A stretch of DNA of 16,138 nt from Candidatus Bathyarchaeota archaeon (lineage in GTDB: Archaea; Thermoproteota; Bathyarchaeia; 40CM-2-53-6). The notes under the pieces are model-generated. The model was given only the letters and a program-made list of their open reading frames with translations. It was not told the origin of the DNA and did no database searches. The stretch covers positions 1 through 16,138 of the forward strand of contig VBBH01000105.1 of assembly GCA_005888695.1 (NCBI GenBank). The letters run 5' to 3'. Position 1 is the first letter of the stretch. The number at the start of each line of letters is the position of its first letter. Both the position numbers and the translations under genes were made by a program. Below, in pieces: positions 1 through 12,000 of the stretch.

Positions 1-3000
1 AGTGCCTGTGAATCCATTCACACTCGTGAGAGTGACGTTCGAGTATCGCGTTAACCCGGACCCGATAATGAGAGTTGAAGGAATCGCGCCGCTCCTAAAG
101 TCTCTCACCCTGATAATCAGATCGACCTCGCGAGAGAGTCCGCCATTTGTTCCAATCACTCTGATCGTATAGTTTCCAATGGGAGTGTTACTGGAGATCG
201 AGACCGTTAGAGTAGAGTTAGCGGACTTACCCCCGGTGAGAGTAACCGCAGCTGGAGTGAGGGTCGGCGTGACTCCGTTCGAACCGACGTTGGCGGTAAG
301 TTGTACGCTGCCTGAAAAATTGTTCAAGCTTCTAACCGTAATCGTCGCGTTTCCAACCGACCCTGAGTTAACTGTCAGATTTGTTACGTTGGCAGTGACG
401 TTGAAGTCGACAATTGTGACCCTCAGTATCGCTGAATGAGAAAGTGTCCCGTGAGAACCTGTGACTGTCACGTTGAAGTTTCCTGCAGTGGGAGAACGGA
501 TAGTAAGGATCGAAGTCTTCGTAGCGTTTACCGTCAAGAGTAAGCTGGTTGGATTCAGAACCGCCGAAGCACCAGAAGCAGATGCTGATGCGATTAGGGT
601 AACGTTTCCTGAGAAACCGAAGCTCTTGATCGTGACAGTTGAGTTTACCGAGGAGCCTGGAACAAAACTGCCAATGCTACTGCTGACACTGATACTGAAG
701 TCTCCTGTGATTGTGATCGTCAAGGGGATTGTGCGAACAAGGGAATCACTTGCCCCGGACACGTTGACTGTATAGGTACCATTGGGCGTCGCCGAGGTCG
801 AGCTGACAGTCAGAGTTGTCGTGGCCGTTGCGCCCGGCGTCAGAGTCAGAGTTAACGGGTTTGTCGTAACAGACAACCCTGGAGTAACGGGTAGCACGGA
901 GGCAGTGACATTCACGACTCCGGCCAGGCCGGTGCTAGTGACAGAGACGATAGTAGAGGATGGCGGAGAACCGGCGACGAAAGGTGGGATAGCGCTCGTA
1001 GAAATCGAGATGTCCCACACATTGATAGTGACGTTTGCAGAACGTACGAGTGACCCGCTTGTACCGGTCACCGTCACTAGATAGTTGCTGTTGCTTGCAA
1101 TAGTGGAGGAGCAAGTCAACGTTGCTATGCCTGAACCCTTCAGAGTGCCAGGCGAGATGGGTGCGCAAGAAATTCCAGATTGTACTGTAGTGGCGAATGT
1201 GACATTGCTTGAGAAACCATTGAGCCCAGAGAGTGTAATTTTGGTTGAGTTGGAGGAAGACACGTGGAATCTTACTATCGTTGGGCTGACAGATATTGTG
1301 AAGTCTTGGACTGAGAAGGTCACGATGATCGAGTGAGACAGCAGACTGTTCAAGGTAGCTTTGACAGTGACAGTATAGTTTCCGGATAACGATCCATTGC
1401 AGGAGAGACCGGACGTGCCTGTTGAAGGAGGCAGAGTAACGGGTGAGATGCTAGAGCAGGTGAGACCTGTGCTGGGCGAGATTGTTGCGGACAGGGCTAG
1501 GGTACCGTTGAAGTTGTTCAATCCAGTAATCGTGATGGTCGATGTGCCCGCGACCCCGACCTTAACGGTGACTGTCGACACGCTTGCCGAGATCGTGAAG
1601 TCGACGAAATGATACAGTATAGGCGGAGAAGTTGTATGTGTGGCGGTGCCAACTGCAGCAACTCCTGTGACGGTTATGTTGTAATCCTTTGCCGAACTGG
1701 AACTGCAGGACAGGATTGACGTGGATGTTCCGTTGAGGGCCAAAGTCACACTCGGTGCACTCAAGGAACAAGAAATGCCGGCAGGTGCTTGTATGCTGAG
1801 ACTGACACCGCCAGCGAAATTGGACGTGCCGACAAGTGTAATTGTAGAATTGCCCACTGATCCTGAATTGATTGATGAGGGACTGACTTTTCCGGCCGTT
1901 ATCGTGAAATCACCGACATGGACGATCTGTCCGCTTGAATGTGAGGAAACACCGGGGAGCCCGGAGCCTGTGATCGTTACGCTGTATGCTCCTCGCGTTG
2001 TGGAGCTTAAGGAACAGGCGGCTGTGACGGTGCGGTTTGACGACAGAATAACTGGTAAAGTGGGGCAGGAAACTGATAGACCGCTGGGCGAAGCCGACCC
2101 CCCAAGAGTCACATTTCCGTTAAAGTTGCCAATGCCTGTGATCGTAACAGTGATCGTTGCCCCTGTTTGTCCTAGGTTCAGATTCGCTGAAGATGTAGCT
2201 ACAGTGAAGTCGCCCACGTGAACAGTGGCTGAGGCTGAACGGGAAACGGTCCCTGGCGAGCCCGAACCGGTAACTGTTACTATGTAAGTCAGGGAAGTAG
2301 TTGAGGCTAAGGAGCACTGTGCGCTTGCAGTGCTGTTCGGGGTCAGGACCAAGGGATTGGCTGGGCAGGTTACACTCAGACTCGTCGGGTTGGCGCCGCC
2401 ATTTAGTGTAACACTCCCCGCGAAATTGAACTTGCTTGTTACAGTGACATTGGCTGATACTCCGGTTTGTCCGACATTGAGATTCGCTCCAACGACATTG
2501 ATGACAAAGTCTCCTGCGTGTACAATCACAGTCGAGGAATGCGATGCAGTTCCAGGGGAGCCTTGACCGGTAAGTGTAACCGCATATGTTCCAGGAGTCG
2601 TGGCAACTAACGAACAGTTCGATTGTGAGGTGCTGTTTTGGCTGAGGGTCACGGGCGACGGACAAGTAACCGTCAGACCGGCGGCTGAGACTCCTGTGAG
2701 ACTTATGCTCCCGGCGAAGTTGAACGTACTGTTCAACGATAGATGAATTGAAATGCCTGCCTGACCAATGTTCAGGTCGACACCTGTGGCCTTTAGAATG
2801 AAGTCGCCAACGTGGATGGTAACACGTGTAACGTGTGCTACAGTTCCCGGAGACGGAGTCCCGGTAATGGTGACACTATAGGTTCCGGCAGTTGTAGAGG
2901 AGAGTGAGCATAAGGCGGTGGCCGTTTTGTTGGCCAACAATGAGATACCTGTTGTTGGACAGGTTAGTGTGAGACCCGATGGGGAAGAGGTACCTACGAG

Positions 3001-6000
3001 TGTGATGGCACCCGCGAAGTTGAAGGTGCTGTTGAGACCAATTGTGAGCGAAACTCCGGACTGGCCGACGTTGATGTTTGTCGGAGGAATTTGGGATAGG
3101 GAGAAGTCTCCAACGTGCACTGTGAACGAGACTGATTGAGTGACAGTCCCCGGCGAACCGTTGCTTTGGATGCTGACTGCATAGGTTCCAGCCGTGTTTG
3201 AGGTCAACGTGCAGGACACAATTCGGACTGCATTGGCCGCTAACGCAATAGGAGACGCGGGACAAGAGACGGTCAATCCCAGCGGAGAAGTAGGAGCTAG
3301 GCTCACATTGCCGTTGAAGTTCAGCCTCGATGTTAGTGTGACATTCAGTAATGCGTTAGTTTGGCCGACGTTCAAATCTCGTCCAGCAGCAGATATCGAA
3401 TAGTCGCCAACATTGACGGTCAATACGAAGGAGTGGCTAAGTGACGTTGCTGAGAGCGAGCCTTTCATTGTTACAGTATATGTGCCGGGCGTCGATGATC
3501 TGAAAGCACACGTGGAAATTGTAGATGTGACAGTCGAGTTCAGGGTCACTGGGTTAGGTGCGCAACCGGTAACGGTCAATCCTGGGGGGGAGACCGAGGG
3601 TAACAGAGTGATGGACCCTGTGAGATGATTGATCGCCGTGATCGTAATGCCAGTTTGCGGATTCGACGCGCCCGAATTGAAACTAACAGAATTGGATGCC
3701 GTTACTGAGAAATCAGAGACTATCACTGAGATGATGACGGAATGTGACAAGGTTCCACTTCTTCCTGTTACTGTGACAGTGTAGTTGCCTCCGGACGAGG
3801 CACCAAGCGTCAGCTGAGCAGTGCCTGATGTTGTGATTGAAGGAATGTCTAGACTCGCGGTCAGCCCAGTTGAAGGAGCAGTTGAAAGCGCCACGCTTCC
3901 TGTGAAGCCGTTGATCGGGGAGACGCTTATTGTCGACGTGCCGGTAGAGCCCGCGATTATGGTCACGCTAGTCGGACTCGCTGTGAAGTTGTAGTCGGTG
4001 ACGATGAAGGTCACCGTAGCGGAACGGGAGAGCGAGTCACTAGTCGCTGTCACCGTGACGGTGAATGTTCTCGCAATTCCCCTACAGGAGAGAGTGGCAG
4101 TGCCCGAAGTTCCTAGATTTATCGAGGTTGTGGAGAAAGAGCATGTCAACCCCGACGATGGAGAAGTCGAGTTTGTCAGAGCGACAGTGCCAGTGAAACC
4201 ATTCACCGATGTGACATTGATGGTCGAACTACCCACAGCTCCTGCCAAGACGGTGATACTAGATGGGCTAGCGGTGACTGTGAAGTCTTGGACCGTATAA
4301 ATCACAAGTACGGAGTGGGACAAGGACCCGCTGGTCCCCGTTACGTTCACATTGTATGTGGCGGCAGAGCCCTTGCACGAGAGTGTCGAACTGCTCGAAG
4401 TTCCGAGAATGACACTGCCTGGCGTGAAGCTGCAAGTGAGTCCAGAGCCCGGAGCTATCGCAGCGGTTAGGACGACCGTGCCAGAGTAGCCGTTAAAGCT
4501 GGTGACGGCTATTGCGGAGTTCCCTGGGTTTCCCGCGCTGACTCGGAGAGAGGTGGGGCTGGCAGCGACAGTGAAATCCTGCACAGTGTATGAGACTGTG
4601 GTTGTGTGAGAGAGGGAACCACTGGTTCCTGTAACTGTAACAGTGTATAGTCCAGCGGAGCCACTGCAAGACAATGTGGAATTGGAGTTCCCAGGCGGTA
4701 GAGGTGTGACACCGACACTCGCAGGAGTTAGAGTGCAGACGAAGCCGGAAGCCGGCGAGATACTAGCGACGAGGTCGACAGTGCCTGTGAAGCCGTTGAG
4801 GGATCTGATCGTAATCGTCGAATTGCCGACCGCGTTCGGAAGTAACGGTGGCACTACGCTCGGAGTCGAGGTCATGTTAAAGTCGACGAACGTGAAGGTG
4901 GCACTGGCTGCGTGCGAAGATGTGCCAGGCGAACCTGTTGCGGTCATTGGCACGTTAAAGGTTCCAGCTTTTGAGGACGAGCAGCTCAAGGGAATGCTAC
5001 TTGTAGCGTTGGCCGCCAATTGCCCACTCGTGGTAAGCGGATTGCATGAAAGGCCAGTTGGAGGTGAAATTCGGACGGAGACCGAACCATTGAAGGAAGA
5101 ACTTGCAAGAGTAATTGTCGAAGTCGCCGAGGTGCCTGCTTGGGCTGCAGCCGGAGAGCTAGCTGAAATGCTGAAATCGCCGACATGCAGTGTCACATTG
5201 AACGAGTGAGTGATACTGCCGAGAGAGCTAACTCCAGTGATCGTTGCGAGATACGTTCCGGGTGCCGAAGAGCTTAGAGAACAACTCGTAGTGAAAGTAT
5301 TGTTCGATGTCAGCCCCACCGGGGATGATGGACATGTTATCGATAGGCCGTTAGCAGGAATGATTGACGACGAGAGCCTAACGGAGTCGTCAAAACTTTT
5401 GCTCGTCAGGTTGACCGGTATGACTGCTCCAGAGGCACCTGAGTTGAAACTGATCGAGGGCTTCGGAGTCGAGATAACGTAATCTCCAACTTGGACAATC
5501 GTGCTGGATAAGTGAGACGACGTACCCGGCGAGCCGACTCCTGTCAAGGTAACATTGTAGGTTCCCGGAGTACCCGAACTCAACCCGCAGGAAAACTGAA
5601 TCGTCAGATTCTCCAATAACGAAACCCTAGATGGGCAATTTACGCTTAGGCCAGTAGAGGGATTTGTTGAGGTGCTGATTGTTATGTCTCCGACGAAATT
5701 GTTAAGGCTACTCACAGTAACAGTTATCACTGCACTGGTCGAACCCGGTGCCATACTCACCCGGGTAGTGCTTGAGAAAGCGAAGTCGCCAACGTGGACC
5801 GTCGATATCGCAGAATGAGTTGCGCTTCCTGTCGATGCTACTCCAGTAATCGTCAATGGATATGTTCCAGAAGAAGCAGAGTTCAACGAACAAGTCAGGG
5901 TGACTGCAGAGTTGGGAGTGAGAAGGGCTTGGCTCGTTGGACATGTAATCCCCAGCCCGCTTGCAGTCGAGGGGTTGATCGTTACGCTACCTGAGAAATT

Positions 6001-9000
6001 GAATGTGCTAGTCAGGATTACGTTTACAGGCACACCTGTTTGACCGATGTTGAAGTTCACACGCGGCGGCAGTGAAATACTGAAGTCTCCAACTGAGACT
6101 GAGGCGGCAGCGGAATGGGACGTGCCCCCCAGCGATGCCACGCCAGTGATGGTTACTGCATAAGTTCCCGGTGAGGTGGAACTTACGAAACAGAGCACAT
6201 TGATTGTCTGGCTTGCATTGACCGTCAGGGCGGTAGTTGGACATTGTACGCTTAGGCCACTTGGTTGTGCGCTACTTTGAAGTGTAATCGTGCCATTGAA
6301 GTTGATGCTTGTAATTGTAACATTGACCGATTGATCGGTCTGACCGACGTTGAGATTTGCATTGGAAGCAGTAATGGTGAAGTTGCCTACACTGACAGCT
6401 ATGCTTGCGGCACTAGTTGCAGTACCTGGCGAGCCAGCTCCTGTAGTCGTGACATCATAAGTCCCGATCGAGGTTGAGCTTAGTCCGCAAGATGCTATCG
6501 TGGACGCATTTGGCGAGAGAGAAACTTGGCCCGGACAAGTGACCGTAAGCCCAGAAACAGGCTTGACAGCGGACGACAAAGCAACAGTGCCCGAGAAGTT
6601 GTTGACACTTGTTACTGTCACTGGAACTGAAGAAGTCCCGACGCTGAAACTCGACGAAGATGGCGCCGTCATTTGAAGGACCCCAACGTGGACCGTCATG
6701 AAAGCTGAATGAGCTGCGCTTCCAGGTGAACCAGAACTCGCAATTGTCAGAGCGTAGGTTCCGGGAGTCGAGGAACTAAGTGCGCATGATGCTACTACGG
6801 TCCCGTTCTCCGCCAGAATACCGCCGGAGCAACTGACAGATAGCCCACTGCTCGGAGTGATCGTTGGAGCAAGACTCACTGTCCCTGCGAAATTATTCTT
6901 GCTGGTGAGAGTTGCCTGGGTGAAGGCGGCTGTTACTCCAGAGTTGATATTGGTCGAGGACTGGACAGAGATGGTGAAGTCGCCAACATGAACCGTGGCT
7001 CCGGCAGCATGGAAGGCGGTACCTGGAGACCCGTTTGCTGAGATAGTAGTGGGGTACATGTTGGACGTGCTTGAGTTCAGAGAACAAAGCGTGGTGGAGG
7101 TGCCGTTAGGTGCCAGAGCCACCGCAGTAGTTGGACAATTGATTGTCAGTCCAGAGGGCGTCGATGAAGCAGTCAATGTTACGCCACCCGCGAAATTGAA
7201 AGTGCTGGATAGGGTGACGTTAAGAGAAATGCCTGTCTGCCCAACATTGATGTTCTTACCCACAAAATTGATCGTGAAGTCGCCGACGTGGACAGTTCCA
7301 CTCGCGGTGTGTGAGGTACTGCCGGGAGAACCTGCACCCGTTACAAAGGCAACATAGGTACCGGACTTTGTCGAGGCCAACGAGCACTGCGAGCTGGCAG
7401 TATTATTCCCGGAGAGGTTAATCCCGGGACCGGAACAGTTCACTGCTAAGCCTCCAGCGGGCGAGGCACTTCCTGCAAGACCGACTGTTCCTGTGAAATT
7501 GTAAGTGCCGGTTACTGTAATGCTTACAGATTGCCCGGTCTGACCACTGTTAATGTCAACGGTTAACACACTTATTGTAAAGTCACCAACGTGAACGGTA
7601 ACAACGGATGCGTGTGACGAAGTGCCTGGAGATCCTCTGCCGGTAATTGTCGAGGAGTACGTGCGAGCTTGGGCAGAGGTCAAAGTACAGGGAGTCGTTG
7701 CAGTAACATTTGCAGCCAGACTAACAGGTGGTGCTGGACAAGTAACTGTAAGCCCTGTGTTGGGGACTTCGACATGTGAAAATGAGACGGTCCCGGCAAA
7801 ATTATTCAGGCTAGTCAAGGACACTGACAGTGTGGCTGAAGCGCCACTGTTGAAATCCATCCGGGTAACGAATGAGATAGTGAAATCCCCCACGTGGACA
7901 GTAGAAGTTACAGTGTGAGATAGAGTCCCGGGAGATCCGTTGCCGGTGAAAGATGCGATGTAGGTGCCCTGAGTCGAACTAGAAAGACCGCATGATGTGT
8001 TTGCACTAGAATTGCCGTTTAGAGTAATTGTCGGAGCATTGCAGTTAATTGTCAGAATGCCAGGAGCAGATGTTGCGGAGCTGAAAGTTATCGACCCAGA
8101 GAAGTCGAAGTTGCTTGTTACCGTAAGAGTAACAGAAATTCCAGGCGCTCCAAGGTTGAAACTAGTTGCGCCAAGCGGGGTTATCGTGAAGCCGCCGACA
8201 TGAACTACCGCCGACCCGGAATGACTAGCGGTACCGGGAGATGCTGTGCCAGTAATATTCACCGCGTATCGTCCAATGATGGTCGAGTTCAGACCGCATG
8301 ACACAGTGTTCGTAGAATTGTCAGACACGCTAATTGATGAAGCGGGACAATTTACAGTCAAACCAGTGATCGGGCTGGATGTGATCGTGACCGAGCCAAC
8401 GAAGTCGAAGGTACTGTTCAACGAAACCGTGACTACGGCGCCAGAGGCACCACTGTTGAAGTTCGTTCGAGGTCGAACAGCGAAATCAAACCCGCCTACA
8501 TGGATGATGGAAGATATTCGATGAGTCGCGGTGCCGGGAGAGCCAGACCCAGTCACGATGACAATGTAGACGCCAGGAGACGTTGAGTTGAGATCGCAGG
8601 AACCTATGGCTGTGCCGTTGGTAGACAAACTCACTGATGTTTGGCATGAGACCGTCAAACCGGTCGAGGGAGTTGTACTCGAAACCAAGGAGACCGAGCC
8701 GCTGAAACTGAAAGTACTGTTCAGAGAGAGGGAGATGATTGCACCTGAAGAGCCGGAATTGAAATTCACTCTCCCGCTAGCCACTATGACAAAGTCGCCA
8801 ACTCGGACCGTTACAGAGGCCTGATGCGACGTAGTACCTGGAGAACCCGATCCGGTGATAGTCACTGTGTAAGATCCGGAGCTCGAAGAGCTCATGTTAC
8901 ACGAGGCGTTCGCAGTTGTATTGTTCAGACTAACCGGGCTTGACGGGCATGTGATCGTCACTGCGGCGGGGGGATTGAAGGGGATCAGAGTGACGCTGCC

Positions 9001-12000
9001 CGCGAAATTGCTAATGCTAGCAAGCGAGATCGAGACCGAAGAGGAACTGCCCGAGTTGAAGCTCACTGGGCCGGTAATTGTGATGGTAAAGTCGCCGACG
9101 TTCACGGTCGATGAAGCAGAATGCAACGCTGTCCCTGGCGATCCGAGACCGGAAATCGTAACGACGAATGTTCCACGTGCTCCTGAACTAAGGTTGCATC
9201 TAGCACTCGCAGTGCCGTTAATTGTCAGGCTAACGAGAGCCGTGGGACAAGCTACACTCAATCCCGATGATGGACTGACCGTGGATGTGACATTGATGCC
9301 TCCTGCAAAATTGTTCGTACTGGATAGTAAGACGGAGATGAAGCCCCCGGTTGCGCCAGAGTTGAAATTGACAGGACTCGACACAATTACCGTAAAGTCG
9401 CCGACGTGAATTAGTGCGGAAGCGGAATGGAATGTTGCACTAACATTGCCCGTGAAGGATACAGTGTAAGTGCCAGTTACCGTCGATCTAAGCGTGCAGG
9501 TCGTATTAGTAGTCGCGTTAGCTGACAGCGTTGCAGATGTGGGACACGTTACTGTCAAGCCTGTACTCGGACTGGCTGAAGCAGTGAGTGTCACACTTCC
9601 GACAAAATTATTGATACTGGTCAGGCCGACTACCGTGGTCCCAGACGCCCCCAAGTTCAAGCTCGCCGGAATTGACCCGATCGAGAAATCTGAAACCACG
9701 TAAGTGACGTTGCCTAAACGAGACAAAGACCCGCTTGTGCCGGTTACGGTTACGACGTAGAGGCCGGGAGATCCGCTGCAGGAAAGTGTTGAAGTCGCCG
9801 TTGTTCCCAGCGAAACCCCTGTTGGACTTAGAGTGCAGGATAGATTACCGGAAGAGGATGAGGATGTCAGACTCACAGAGCCTGTGAAACCATTCTGGCT
9901 AGTGACAGCAACCGTGGACGTACCTTTCGAGCCCGGAATTACAGTGACACTTCGTGGAGTAATTGTAACATTGAAGCTTGAGACGCTTACCCGTACGATG
10001 ACAGAGTGAGACAGTGCTGGCCTGGTATCGGACAAGCCCGTGACAGTGATGCTGTAAACTTGAGCAAACGTGGAAGATGTGGTCCGAATCGTTAGCGATG
10101 AAGAACCGCTAGTACCTGGACTGAGGGAGACCGTTGTGGAACTGAATGAGGTCGTTACCGTCAGACTGGAAGGGGATGTCGACGCCGATAGAGTAATGTT
10201 GCCAGTTAGACCAAGACTATTGAGAGTGATAGTAGCACTCGTTTGAGATCCCGCGGGCAGGCTTAACGAAGAGCTAGACGAGCTTATGCCAAAATCCCAG
10301 GTGACATTCGCGATGAACGAAGTCTGGTGAATGACGCTCCCGCTCGTCCCGGTTATGAGAATGTTGTAGCTTCCTGCCGGCGTCGAAGAATTAGTAGATA
10401 GGGTTAGATGCGTACTGTTCGAACCGTTCGCGACCAATCTAACGTTTGACTGGTCCACCGAAACAACAAGTCCACTTGCCGTTGGACTTGAAGACGTTGA
10501 AACAGCGACGGTTCCCGTGAAACCGTTTTGACTACCAAGGCTGATGGTCGATGATGCTCCCTGCCCAGAAGTCAAGGTAACGGGAGCGGGTGTCGCGATG
10601 CTGAAGTCAACCACTTTGATCGTAACGAGGACTGTATGCGACAAGGACGGGGATGAAGAGCTACCGCTAACAGTCACTGCGTAGTTGCCCGCGACAGTCC
10701 CCTTGCAACTAAGAGTCGAAGTTGCGGACGGGGTGATCGCTGTGATGATAACGCTAGTCGGACTCAAGGAGCAGGCGAGACTATTGGGCGACTGAGTGGA
10801 ACTCAGGCTTACAGTCGTAGAGAGTCCACCGCTACCGGTCACTGTAATGGTTGAGATCGCGGTGATGTTGTAGTTGGCAGTCGCCGTGCCTGGGCTGGCA
10901 GCCAAAGAGAAGTCCTGAAGAGGCGGAGGACCCACCCGCAACGTAACTAGGACCTTGTGGGACAGCGAACCACTAGTCCCGGTAACCGTGATGTTGTAAT
11001 TCCCTTGGGGAGTGTTCCCGAAAGTGGTAACCTTCATCGTAGTGCTGTTTGTCCCACCAACAACCAGTTTGAGACTCGAGTAGGGCGTGAAAGAAGTCGT
11101 CGGACAACCCGCAGGGCACGGACTCACTGAGGTGGTCAAGCTGACTGTGCCGCTGAACCCGTCCGGGCTGGCCGCAGTGATTGTCGAGTTACCCGTCATT
11201 GTTTGGTTGAGAGCAAGTGATGCGGGATTCGCTGACATTGAGAAATCTCCGATCGAGAAGCTATCTGTGGAAGTCGAACCGCTCGTGTTGACGAACTGCT
11301 CTTGAACAGCTGTGGTTGAGATTGTGAACTTTGCATAGCCATATGCTCCAGAAAATGTTTTGGCAAAATAGGGAGAATCAGCATTCGCAACTATTGACTG
11401 CGGACCGGCACCCCCTGTTCCGACAATAAGGAAAACTGTGCCAGCACCTTTGGAATACTTGCCCGTTGAGCCATCATTCGAGATACAATTCGACGGGAAA
11501 GTAGATGGGCGCGAAGTAGCACAGATAAGCTGTTTACTACGTTGATAATTGTGGTCATGTCCTTGAAGGACAATGTCAACTTTCTTGCTAATCAGGAATC
11601 GCATAAAGTCCTGGCCGATTTCGCAACTGTTCGCACCAGTGGTTATGCAATCCTTGTGGGTCCCGACAATGACCCAGGTTATGCCTAAGGTTCTTGCGCT
11701 ATCAATCGCAGTCCCTACCCATGCTTGTCTTGCTGTGCCGTTGCTGTAGCTTATCGCAGAAGAGCTTGAGGTTCCATTCCAAATGTTCGGGTCGACCATA
11801 ATGAACCTAGCAAGGGGACTTGAAGACGGATAGTCGAAGTAGTATTGGAACCCGTAGGTGCCGGTGAGCGATCCGAGTGTAAACGGGCAGTATTGTATGA
11901 ACTTGTAAATGTTGCCGCCTCCTTGAGTTGTATTGTCTTCAGCAGTTTCATGATTCCCCACGAGAATCTCCGCGTTTGCGAGATTGCCTTTGAAAGTATT

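Noticed and set aside
2120..2665. Minus-strand alternative-frame open frame of 181 codons inside the repeat array
   Set aside because: It is out of frame with the repeat protein, its composition is Ser/Arg/Cys-rich nonsense, and the in-frame repeats run through it.
102..11247. Possible CRISPR or satellite array because of the regular spacing of about 300 nt
   Set aside because: The repeats are conserved at protein level, diverged in DNA, and in one open frame, so they are coding domain repeats.
179..11305. Many plus-strand open frames of 60-190 codons across the giant gene, nearly all in the same frame
   Set aside because: They mirror the codon bias of the minus-strand gene, which avoids antisense stops in that frame. 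They are Val/Thr-rich without domains, and the true gene covers them all. Their constant frame in fact supports the giant frame being unbroken.
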